From an archaeon (lineage in GTDB: Archaea; Thermoproteota; Nitrososphaeria; Nitrososphaerales; CADDZS01), in contig JAKAPU010000011.1 of NCBI GenBank assembly GCA_021806865.1, forward strand, positions 1 to 34,877: a DNA stretch of 34,877 nt. Reading direction: 5' to 3'. The position numbers were made by a program, and so were the translations under genes. This document shows, piece by piece, positions 8,580 to 15,338 of this stretch. The notes beneath the pieces are model-generated. The model did no database searches and was not told where the DNA came from. It saw nothing but the letters and a program-made list of their open reading frames with translations. Positions within the stretch are counted from its first letter, which is position 1, and each line of letters begins with the position of its first letter.

Positions 8580-9581
8580 ATGAAAATGATAGAAGCCATC
8601 AACTTGACGAAGTGCTATCGAAAATTTCAAGCAGTAGATCATTTGAATTTCGAAGTTGAAAAAGGAGAGATTCTTGGCTTCCTAGGCCCAAATGGAGCTG
8701 GGAAAACAACCACAATTAAGATTCTCAATACTTTGATTGCTCCCACATCTGGAATTGCAAGGGTCAATGGATTTGATGTTACTAAAAACAAGATGGATGT
8801 TCGAAGATCAATTGGACTTGTACCACAAGATTTTACACTGGATCGAGACATGACTGGGTTAGAGAATCTTGTTATACAATCCAGACTATACGACGTGCCT
8901 CAAGCAATTGCCAGAACCAAAATCCAAGAGTTGCTCAAACTGGTGGATCTCGAGAAAGCAGCACAGCGAGAAGTCTCAACGTACTCTGGTGGAATGCAAA
9001 AAAGGCTAGAGTTGGCAATGGGTCTAGTTCATACTCCAAAAGTACTCTTCTTGGATGAACCCACCTTGGGTTTGGACGCGCAAAGTAGGTTGTCAATTTG
9101 GAGCTATATCAAGAAACTCAATCAAGACTTCCACGTTACTATTTTTCTCACAACACATTATTTGGAAGAAGCTGACGAGCTCTGCAATCGAATAATAATT
9201 ATTGACGGCGGGAAAATAATGGTCGAAGGTACACCACAGGAACTCAAGGATAGCTTAGGCGGAGAAGTCGTGGAACTTGGACTCTCAAGACAACTTGACG
9301 AGGAAGAGCTCAACCGACTACTGAAGCCTCTTCCAGGAGTTCTCAAAGTTTGGGTTAATGACAAAAAATGTTATGCCGCAACCACAGACTCTGAAAGTCT
9401 GATTCCAAAACTTATACTAAGCCTCGCGAAGAACGCTATTGAGACGAGAAATGTAAGTGTTACAAAGGCTAGCCTTAACCAAGTATTCTTGAAGCACATT
9501 GTTCCTCGCTCAGATTCTCAAGAGGACGAAGATGAAATGAAGCTTCTCCTAAGGGAAAGAATGATCAAAGAAAGGAGCTAA
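8580..9581 (+). CDS. ABC transporter ATPase, DrrA/ABC-2 exporter type
   Basis: This 333-aa ATPase has Walker A GPNGAGKTT (36-44), a Q-loop in VPQDF, signature YSGGMQKR (135-142), Walker B VLFLDEPT (155-162) and switch His193. About 100 extra C-terminal residues form the domain typical of DrrA-like exporters of lipids, polysaccharides and drugs. No permease follows it. The only ABC-2 permease in the window is at 18502-19302 on the other strand and may be its partner. The start at 8580 (MKMIEAINLT) could also be 8586. An acidic, charged tail (QEDEDEMK) ends the protein. Confidence 0.9.
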   Translation: MKMIEAINLTKCYRKFQAVDHLNFEVEKGEILGFLGPNGAGKTTTIKILNTLIAPTSGIARVNGFDVTKNKMDVRRSIGLVPQDFTLDRDMTGLENLVIQSRLYDVPQAIARTKIQELLKLVDLEKAAQREVSTYSGGMQKRLELAMGLVHTPKVLFLDEPTLGLDAQSRLSIWSYIKKLNQDFHVTIFLTTHYLEEADELCNRIIIIDGGKIMVEGTPQELKDSLGGEVVELGLSRQLDEEELNRLLKPLPGVLKVWVNDKKCYAATTDSESLIPKLILSLAKNAIETRNVSVTKASLNQVFLKHIVPRSDSQEDEDEMKLLLRERMIKERS

Positions 9582-9684
9582 GAATAGACAAGTGAACTAC
9601 TAACGAACAAAGGGTGAACCTTTCTTGAAGCAGAAACAATATTGATGAATGCCTAGCTAACTCTCATCTGTAGGCAAAGCCAAA

Positions 9685-9864
9685 CTAAGTATGGTCAGTG
9701 CTCTGGCCCGTACTATCTAACAAAGAAACAATCTTCAAAAAACATTCAGGACAAAGATACCCGGTCTTCTGATCTAATGTGGTGAAGGACTTTCCAAGCT
9801 TGCCACATGAGCACAAACCCCCATCTTCTACTAGCGCACTATGAACAAAAGAAGATGGTTGCAT
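9685..9864 (-). CDS. Small zinc-ribbon protein
   Basis: A 59-aa ATG-initiated frame starts at 9864 and ends with TAG at 9685-9687. It has CSC at residues 18-20 and CPEC at 38-41, a four-cysteine zinc-ribbon or knuckle, with KLGKSFTTLDQKTGYL between the pairs. It has no other domain. Small zinc ribbons of this kind act in archaea as transcription or RNA-binding accessory proteins, but a specific function is not assignable. It is isolated on the minus strand, convergent with the ABC ATPase gene. Confidence 0.55.
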   Translation of the reverse strand: MQPSSFVHSALVEDGGLCSCGKLGKSFTTLDQKTGYLCPECFLKIVSLLDSTGQSTDHT

Positions 9865-10204
9865 TTTCTTCTATCCTTTCTTGCTTTCATTATAACAATG
9901 TTATGGATTTAAGCTCTAGATATATCAGCAATTTTGGCAAATTAGTAATCAAATGGATTGCTATGTTGTGAAAACGCCAAACTTCATACTAAACTAGAAG
10001 CAGCGACAGTTACTCTAACTTGGATATAATGAAGCCATAGAATAGAATTCGAACTACCGTGTAAGAAGTTGAATCTTCGTTTTGTAGCCCTAGATCAGAA
10101 ATGATGTCTGATTACGAAGAAATGAATTCAGCGTAGGGTTGCTTTGTTCGACAAATCAATGTTGGAAGTGATATCAGTACAAGCAGATATGAATTGAGAA
10201 GAAG
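9865..10204. other. Intergenic region
   Basis: No protein-like frame was found. A short perfect inverted repeat, ATCAGA-aatgatg-TCTGAT, lies near 10094-10112. The DNA is AT-rich and could hold the promoter of the zinc-ribbon gene and the end of the APS-kinase operon, but I see no clear signals. Confidence 0.4.
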
Positions 10205-10441
10205 CTATTCTGGTTCGATTCTTGTTTCATGTAGTTCAAGTTGCGATTCTTTCACTGGACACGATTTTTCAACCACAAATAAATTGCAAGGACTATCAAA
10301 AAAATTGTCCACGAAAATCAATGAATTTGAACATGCTAAAGATCGTCGCCCGACTAATGTCAGGGCCAAAATCACAACTCCAAGAATGAAAGAAACGATC
10401 TGGATAGCGGTCTTTGAGCCAACCTTCTTATCGTTCTTCGA
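10205..10441 (-). pseudogene. Open continuation after APS kinase, broken small membrane protein
   Basis: Directly after the TAG of the APS-kinase gene the same frame stays open for 78 codons. It starts SKNDKKVGSKTAIQ and then has a clear membrane helix (IVSFILGVVILALTLVG), but there is no ATG, only a GTG or TTG inside that helix. At a run of seven T (minus strand, about 10298-10304) removing one T would lead into a second helix, FLIVLAIYLWLKNRVQ, and a stop. This looks like a two-helix membrane protein damaged at its start and in a homopolymer, or a sequencing error. No family is recognised. Confidence 0.35.
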
Positions 10442-11026
10442 CTAATCTCGAGTAATTTTGGTTTCGAGGCGTGGCAACATCTCTTTGTCGATCAATGATT
10501 CAGTTAGAATAACTGCGCTCCTGTTGGGAGTATTTGCTTCGGTGTCAATCAAAATATCTGGCGCTAGCGGCTCTTCGTAAGGATCTTGAATTCCTGTCAT
10601 GTTGTTGATTTCCCCTCTTCTTGCCTTAGCATAGAGGCCTTTTGGATCGCGCTTCTCGCAAGTCGACAAAGAAGCCTTGACATACACCTCAACAAACCTC
10701 TCAGGTCCAATCAACTCCTTTGCAGCTTGCCTTGAAACACGATATGGCGAAATCAAAGCAACTATTGAAATCACTCCATTTCTTGAAAGGACTTTTGCAA
10801 GATAAGACACCCTCCTTGCATGTTCTTCCCTATCTTCTCTTGAGAGACCAAGATCTTTGGAGAGACCTTTTCTCACCTCGTCTCCATCAAGTACTTCAAC
10901 GAACATCCCAAATTCATTTTCGTATTTCTCTTTCAACAATTTTGCAAGAGTGGATTTCCCAGAACCTGGTAGGCCTGTCATCCAAATTGCAAAGCCTTTT
11001 GGTTTGTCATTTCTTGATGTACTCAT
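10442..11026 (-). CDS. cysC: Adenylylsulfate (APS) kinase
   Basis: The 194-aa protein would phosphorylate APS at the 3' position with ATP to give PAPS. Walker A is GLPGSGKS (18-25). The family block around LDGDEVRKGLSKDLGLSRED is present, as are the SPYR motif and the late EEPLAPDILIDT segment. Length is normal. Its start overlaps the stop of the upstream PDE gene by 4 bases (ATGA), so the two are translationally coupled. It is the last clear gene of the RHH/Sat-N/PDE/CysC operon. The missing catalytic ATP sulfurylase in the same operon makes its APS source uncertain. Confidence 0.9.
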   Translation of the reverse strand: MSTSRNDKPKGFAIWMTGLPGSGKSTLAKLLKEKYENEFGMFVEVLDGDEVRKGLSKDLGLSREDREEHARRVSYLAKVLSRNGVISIVALISPYRVSRQAAKELIGPERFVEVYVKASLSTCEKRDPKGLYAKARRGEINNMTGIQDPYEEPLAPDILIDTEANTPNRSAVILTESLIDKEMLPRLETKITRD

Positions 11027-12435
11027 TCTCCCACTACCTCCTTCAGAACGCGGCCATCGATTCCATCCTCTTCCAAATCAATACCATACATTTTAAGCAA
11101 AGTTGGCGCGATATCCTCTATCTTAAGGTCTTGTAGCTCTTTACCGCCTAAATCTTTGTTTGGATCAAACATAAGAAAGATGCCATCCATCGAATGAACA
11201 GAGTCATCAGGACCAGTATCATTTTCTGATAGATAGAGAGAATTGTGTCCTACCGTGCCCGCAGATCTCCAGTTAAGGTCCCCAAAGTATACCATGAGAT
11301 CTGGTTTGTCTCCCAATGCGGTGCCGTACAAGCTGTCTGGTTCAAAGACATCATTCTTCATTTTCCTCCCAGCGCTATCCACAATTGAATTGTTGATCTT
11401 CTCCAAAAGTTTCTTTTTCTCAGATTCAAGATCCTTTGGATCAATTATACCGCTTGATTCCCGTCCCTTGACATTGAAGAAGATACGAGCATAGTATCCT
11501 CCCCACCCCCAGGCTTTTGTTCTTGTCCAATCAATATCCGCTTTCTCAATATCTATGATTTCCGAGGGAGGAGTCTTGAATGAGATATATCCTTCCTTCT
11601 CAAGCCACTGGTTCACACAAAAAGCTCCATGCATTCCTTTAGATCCGTGATCTGAAAGCACAAAGGTCAAGCAATTGTTTCCAAATACATCTACCAAGCT
11701 GCCTATCCTTCGATCTACCATCTTGTAGTATTCCTCATCCAGGTGTTCGTATTGATTTCCTGCAATGTATTTGGGATGAGTGGTATCAAAGAATTTCCAG
11801 AACGCATGATGTAACCTGTCAAATCCAATTTCGTGCATTATGAAGAAATCCCAAGGCTTGCTCTTTGCAAGATATTCAGCGACATCGAACCTTTTCTCTG
11901 TCATTTCAAACAGTTCTTTCTTGATTGCATCTCTATTCTCGGTTCGAAAAGTCACGTCGAAGATATACTTTCCATTTGCTATCTTCAGTATCTCTTCTCT
12001 TAGATCTGGCGGGTAAGTGAAGGTCTTATCCATACCTGGAGTGATGAAGCAAGATACTATACTGCAATTTTCGATTGGCTTTGGTGGATAACCGGGAGGG
12101 ACTCCAAGCACTATTGATTTTTTTCCTTGACTTGCCAATTTCTGCCATACAGTCTCTTCTTTGATATGCATCGAGTTGACAATGTAACCCTCTTTGTAAG
12201 CATGACCTCTTCGATGTCTGAAGCCATAGATTCCAAGTTTCCCTGGGTTTTTGCCAGTCATCATCACCATCCAAGCTGGAACGGTGATAGGAGGATGACA
12301 TGTAGTGAGGTTTCCATGTAAGCCCTTTTCATACATCTTCTTGATGTTTGGAAGCTTGTCTAGAAGCTTCTGAAACATTAGTTCTGGTGGGACGGAGTCA
12401 AGTCCAATTATTGCAATCTTCTCATATTTCGCCAT
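11023..12435 (-). CDS. Alkaline-phosphatase-superfamily phosphodiesterase 2
   Basis: This 470-aa cytosolic-looking hydrolase has the same core as the other two PDEs. D13 (GLDSVP) and the probable nucleophile T51 (PITVPAW) are followed by GKNPGKLGIYGFRHR, D206 and H209/H210 (FDRLHHAFW), and D262-H263 (LSDHGS). All expected metal ligands are seen. It lacks the LGY(L/I) C-terminal tail of the other two. It lies between a Sat N-terminal fragment (11-nt gap) and APS kinase (4-nt overlap), so a substrate such as APS, PAPS, PAP or a related nucleotide is a reasonable inference, not shown by sequence. Confidence 0.85.
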   Translation of the reverse strand: MAKYEKIAIIGLDSVPPELMFQKLLDKLPNIKKMYEKGLHGNLTTCHPPITVPAWMVMMTGKNPGKLGIYGFRHRRGHAYKEGYIVNSMHIKEETVWQKLASQGKKSIVLGVPPGYPPKPIENCSIVSCFITPGMDKTFTYPPDLREEILKIANGKYIFDVTFRTENRDAIKKELFEMTEKRFDVAEYLAKSKPWDFFIMHEIGFDRLHHAFWKFFDTTHPKYIAGNQYEHLDEEYYKMVDRRIGSLVDVFGNNCLTFVLSDHGSKGMHGAFCVNQWLEKEGYISFKTPPSEIIDIEKADIDWTRTKAWGWGGYYARIFFNVKGRESSGIIDPKDLESEKKKLLEKINNSIVDSAGRKMKNDVFEPDSLYGTALGDKPDLMVYFGDLNWRSAGTVGHNSLYLSENDTGPDDSVHSMDGIFLMFDPNKDLGGKELQDLKIEDIAPTLLKMYGIDLEEDGIDGRVLKEVVGE

Positions 12436-12446
12436 CTATAATCATC

Positions 12447-12716
12447 CTAATCTACAAATGCATGCTCGGCATGGAGTATTACCTGAGAAACTTCTGGTCT
12501 CATAAATTCTTTCGGAGGAAGTATGTTCTGATAGTTCTCCTTGTCGACAAAACCAATCAGCGGACTAAAAATCCCGTTTGCGATGTTGAAGATTGTAACA
12601 CGCGTTTCGTATGATACCTTGACGCTTTTGTCTTCGAGCATTTCTTTCGTGACTTCAGGCGTGGATTCGACTTGTTCGACTGAGACTAGACTGCCACCGT
12701 GAGGAATTGATGCCAT
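12447..12716 (-). CDS. ATP sulfurylase N-terminal (PUA-like) domain only
   Basis: This 89-aa product matches only the N-terminal domain of dissimilatory/archaeal-type ATP sulfurylase: IPHGGSLVS near residues 4-12 and NIANGIFSPLIGFVDKENY at about 44-62. Complete Sat proteins are near 380-400 aa; the nucleotide-binding QxRNPxHxxH part is absent here and in the following DNA, which goes straight into the PDE gene 11 nt later. A good Shine-Dalgarno sequence (AGGAGGT) lies before its ATG and overlaps the RHH stop. It is either a truncated sat remnant or a real stand-alone PUA-like protein. The good SD and tight operon spacing argue that it is still translated. Confidence 0.75.
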   Translation of the reverse strand: MASIPHGGSLVSVEQVESTPEVTKEMLEDKSVKVSYETRVTIFNIANGIFSPLIGFVDKENYQNILPPKEFMRPEVSQVILHAEHAFVD

Positions 12717-12731
12717 TTGAACAACAACCTC

Positions 12732-12959
12732 CTAAAGATATCCCAACGCCATCAAGCGTTCCTTTATCTCTGCAATATCTCGACTTGTGAAAGGGTCTGG
12801 GACTTCTTTTGTCTCGTGCATAGCGACAACCTCGCGAAGAATGTAAGTTACATAATCGGAAACTGACTTGAATCCAGTCTTTTTCGACATTATCTTCTCA
12901 ATTCTATTGTGCAATGTAACAGGAATCGATACGGTAGTGTACTTCGATTTAGCAGTCAA
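12732..12959 (-). CDS. RHH (CopG-type) regulator of the sulfate-activation operon
   Basis: The 75-aa protein has an RHH fold: strand YTTVSIPVTL (7-16), helix HNRIEKIMSKK, and second helix SVSDYVTYILREVVAM (37-52). A C-terminal extension, SRDIAEIKERLMALGYL, matches the tail of two PDEs in the window. It is the first gene of the sat-N/PDE/cysC operon and is divergent from the tauE remnant across a 16-bp inverted repeat, so self-regulation of both promoters is likely. This inference rests on position and on how RHH proteins usually work. Confidence 0.8.
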   Translation of the reverse strand: MTAKSKYTTVSIPVTLHNRIEKIMSKKTGFKSVSDYVTYILREVVAMHETKEVPDPFTSRDIAEIKERLMALGYL

Positions 12960-12983
12960 TCTTTGAGCGAGGATTGTAGAATT

Positions 12984-13031
12984 TAATTACATATAATCAT
13001 TGCTAGAGAATGGCTTGATTATATGTAATTA
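12984..13031. promoter_or_regulatory. Perfect 16-bp inverted repeat between divergent promoters
   Basis: TAATTACATATAATCA (12984-12999) is the exact reverse complement of TGATTATATGTAATTA (13016-13031), with 16 bases between. Each arm holds a TATA-like core placed about 35-40 bases from the start of its gene (RHH at 12959, tauE remnant at 13060). Each arm also contains an ATTA/TAAT dyad. This fits two back-to-back promoters that share a repressor, most simply the RHH protein. Confidence 0.65.
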
Positions 13032-13059
13032 TCCTTATGCGAAAAGGTAATCATAGCGA

Positions 13060-13463
13060 GTGATCGGGCTCACTTTTTTGATCATCGGTTTCTTGGCCAG
13101 TATTCTGGTGGGCTTGACCAGCGTTGGAGGTGGGGCGTTAATGACCCCAATTTTGATACTGTTTGGTATCCCTCCTGTCGCCGCGGTAGGATCGGATCTA
13201 GCCTTTTCAGGCGCAATCAGAGCTATAGGCTCGGTGTTGCATGGAAGGTATTCGAATATAGACTTCAGGCCAACAGGATTGATCCTATGTGGAAGTGTTC
13301 CTGCTTCACTTGCAAGCTATTTTCTGCTTCAAAGCATCAAAGCCTTCTTGGCTCCGTAGGATTGAACAGTTTCATACCTGCACTGCTCGCTTCAGTCTTG
13401 ATTATTGTTTCTTCAATTAGCGCCTGGGGGAGCCTAACTCATAAGCTCAGGGAGGTGCTTTGA
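13060..13463 (+). pseudogene. Truncated, frameshifted TauE/SafE-type anion exporter
   Basis: The first 99 codons (GTG start) encode the N-terminal third of a TauE/SafE membrane permease: a helix, then VGGGALMTPILILFGIPP and AVGSDLAFSGAIRAIGS, both family hallmarks. The frame closes at 13357-13359. The adjacent frame (13350-13463) continues with another helix, FIPALLASVLIIVSSISAWG, then THKLREVL and a stop. Complete members are about 250-280 aa, so the second half is missing. These proteins move sulfite, sulfonates or related anions, which fits the divergent APS-kinase operon. It is broken by a frameshift and cut off where a reverse-transcriptase remnant begins. Confidence 0.7.
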
Positions 13464-13629
13464 CATGATACCAAAGTATCTCCTTATGAGGCAGCTCGCA
13501 AGGAAAATCGTCGACGGTCCGATTATCAGTGTAGCGAAGCAGTGGCTCAATGCAGGGAAACTGCACGACGGCATAAATGTAGCTTGAGGAGAGCAACCCA
13601 CGGTCTACTCTCCGGGCGGTTACACTAAG
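13444..13629 (+). mobile_element. Remnant of a group II intron-type reverse transcriptase
   Basis: A frame through 13444-13587 reads GRCFDMIPKYLLMRQLARKI, then VDG and AKQWLNAGKLHDG. This matches the palm segment of group II intron reverse transcriptases, usually GCFD-x-I-x-H-x-x-L-x-R-x-L-x-R followed by the WLxAG motif. After an in-frame TGA it continues EQPTVYSPGGYT, where intact enzymes have a TPQGG or SPQGG segment. The catalytic YADD region and all other parts are missing. It is a short decayed fragment abutting the tauE wreck. Confidence 0.6.
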
Positions 13630-13732
13630 ATTATATGCTTAGTTAGTGTCCCGTACACAGATAATCACTGTTGTTGTTTTCTTGGTGATGGGGGAGATCT
13701 TAACTTGTCGATTGATGAGAAGCAAATGAAGT

Positions 13733-14053
13733 TTGACGAAGGACAATTCTCTGAAAAAAACCGCTAGCACACTTCAAGCTCTATTTCTAGACTGCAAAAT
13801 TATGACTGGGGAGAATCTACTTCACAATCTTTCTATCGATCCTAACGGAGAACTTGTCACAAGGGACTATCAGCCACTAAAGAGGGGAAATCTTGCTTTA
13901 CAAACAGATATCTTGGTCGAGAGCGACATGATTCCGCTCGTAGTTGTATGGACGAATCAGCCTACAGTTTCGAAGAGATTCCATAAACTCAGAAGACAAA
14001 GAGGTCACTCAAGAAGGGAAGGCGAGGATTATGGGACAAAGAAACCGAAATGA
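13733..14053 (+). CDS. Truncated nuclease-like ORF
   Basis: The frame (TTG start) gives 106 residues. Residues 12-72 (STLQALFLDC, then GENLLHNLSIDPNGEL, PLKRGNLALQTDILVE and IPLVVV) look like the N-terminal part of restriction-type PD-(D/E)XK nucleases, where D-I-L-V and I-P-L-V-V-V normally lead to an E-x-K motif. Here V-V-V is followed by W-T-N-Q and a basic, unrelated-looking tail, so the catalytic Glu-x-Lys is absent. It overlaps the next small membrane protein in another frame. I treat it as a probable broken gene; the family match is from memory. Confidence 0.35.
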   Translation: MTKDNSLKKTASTLQALFLDCKIMTGENLLHNLSIDPNGELVTRDYQPLKRGNLALQTDILVESDMIPLVVVWTNQPTVSKRFHKLRRQRGHSRREGEDYGTKKPK

Positions 14054-14267
14054 GCGCTTGTTAATGATTTCCTTATTGAAGGGAATTTGGATATATGCCC
14101 TAATCATATGGGCATACATCGTATTGGATACGTTTCTATTTCCTGAGTATCAGTTTCTCGGGATATCAAAGTGGATTCCAATCCCGCAAAACATCGTAGC
14201 TGATTTGGCTTTCCCAGTTTCATTTCTGGCTTTCGTACTTTGGGATTATCAAAGAAAGAAAATCTGA
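14031..14267 (+). CDS. Small two-helix membrane protein
   Basis: The 78-aa frame from the ATG at 14031 (GGCGAGG lies upstream as a possible ribosome site) has a helix at about 15-32 (LKGIWIYALIIWAYIVLD), a loop FPEYQFLGISKWIPIP, and a second helix at about 54-71 (IVADLAFPVSFLAFVLWD). The frame is open further upstream to 13944, but those 29 residues overlap the previous frame and are not protein-like. The function is unknown. Confidence 0.5.
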   Translation: MGQRNRNERLLMISLLKGIWIYALIIWAYIVLDTFLFPEYQFLGISKWIPIPQNIVADLAFPVSFLAFVLWDYQRKKI

Positions 14268-14310
14268 CTATGAAAGATCAAGAAAATTGAATTGGAAAAG
14301 AGCAGTTCCT

Positions 14311-15159
14311 CTATGGACCCGCACTTTCCCAAGTAACAGTGAAGCTTGTGCCAGAGTTTGTTAGATCTGATGGCTGAGACTTTACGACTGATGGATTTGA
14401 CTGGCTGACCATGGTAATTGGCCAGACATTTGCACTAGGGAAGGAGCCGATTGATCCTTTCACTCCATTCATCATCAATCCGCACGTGAGGTTGATGTTG
14501 GTGTTTCCAAGACCGAAACCTGCTGTCCCAAAATTCGACAGGGATGTCAGTTTACATCTTAGTAAACATACCTCAGGTGCCTCCACGATCCATTCAGCAG
14601 AACTCCTCTGAGCTCCTGAGACCGCTGCCGTTGCTTTGAAAGCTTGGCCTGAGTTGTAATCCTTGATAGCAACTGTAAACATTCCAGTCGAAAGAGAATA
14701 CATCACGACAGCGGCCACCGTATCTCCAGAGTTGACAGATATCGAACTAATTTTCACAGAAGCTTTTGGGTAAAATTCGTACCACGCGTAGTAGGAAGCA
14801 ACTCCATTATTACAATCTGAATCTGTTCCAGTCTGCTCGACTGTACTGGATTGGAACCCATCGATTCCCACCCATACAGCCGCATAAGATCTTCCTGATG
14901 AAGAGCAGGTGACCGCAGGCACATTCCATGAGGCTGTTGCAACAGTGATCGACCCGTCTGTGCCATTTACCGCATAACCGCTCCAATTAATGCTATCAAC
15001 AGCACTACCATTGACCACTCTGATCAGGGGCGGAGAGACAACAGTCATAGAGGTTGCAGAAACTGTAGGAACCAAGAAAAGAAACAGGAAAGCTATAGCA
15101 GTGAAGACAGAAAGCAATTTTCTACACGAGAAGTATCCCTTTATATCATTCTTGAACAT
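14311..15159 (-). CDS. Secreted glutamic endopeptidase, family G1 (eqolisin-like)
   Basis: The 282-aa protein has a signal peptide (hydrophobic 17-34, VSATS). The mature part matches peptidase family G1: SINWSGYAV (56-64), WVGIDGF, the probable catalytic Gln109 in VEQTGTDSDC, YYAWYEFYP, and the probable catalytic Glu193 in SAEWIVEAPEV. Four Cys could form disulfides. Family members work outside the cell at acid pH. A strong TATA box lies upstream (15191-15200). It is a single gene among surface proteins, perhaps for scavenging peptides or trimming surface proteins. Confidence 0.85.
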   Translation of the reverse strand: MFKNDIKGYFSCRKLLSVFTAIAFLFLFLVPTVSATSMTVVSPPLIRVVNGSAVDSINWSGYAVNGTDGSITVATASWNVPAVTCSSSGRSYAAVWVGIDGFQSSTVEQTGTDSDCNNGVASYYAWYEFYPKASVKISSISVNSGDTVAAVVMYSLSTGMFTVAIKDYNSGQAFKATAAVSGAQRSSAEWIVEAPEVCLLRCKLTSLSNFGTAGFGLGNTNINLTCGLMMNGVKGSIGSFPSANVWPITMVSQSNPSVVKSQPSDLTNSGTSFTVTWESAGP

Positions 15160-15190
15160 GGAGCTCTACGTCTCTCGTCAACTAAACAAG

Positions 15191-15200
15191 TTTTATAAAA
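15191..15200 (-). promoter_or_regulatory. TATA box of the G1 peptidase gene
   Basis: On the minus strand the run TTTTATAAAA lies about 35 bases upstream of the ATG at 15159, a standard archaeal position for a short-leader transcript. Confidence 0.5.
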
Positions 15201-15338
15201 ATGATCTCTTCATAGCTAGATTGATCAATCTACAAGTAAGAACATACGGACAAGCAGCCAAGTTCAAGCTGAAGAAAAGATAATATGTGATTGAAAAAAG
15301 TGCAGGGACTACGCCTATAGAGCGCCGATTGAACTGAG

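Noticed and set aside
10207..10224. GGTTCGATTC, like a tRNA T-loop
   Set aside because: The bases on each side do not pair as a T-stem and no acceptor or anticodon arm is found on either strand.
10194..10445. 83-codon plus-strand frame
   Set aside because: It is Ser/Lys-rich without structure; the minus strand of the same bases encodes plausible membrane helices.
10720..11136. 138-codon plus-strand frame
   Set aside because: It is antisense to APS kinase and the end of PDE 2, both with clear motifs.
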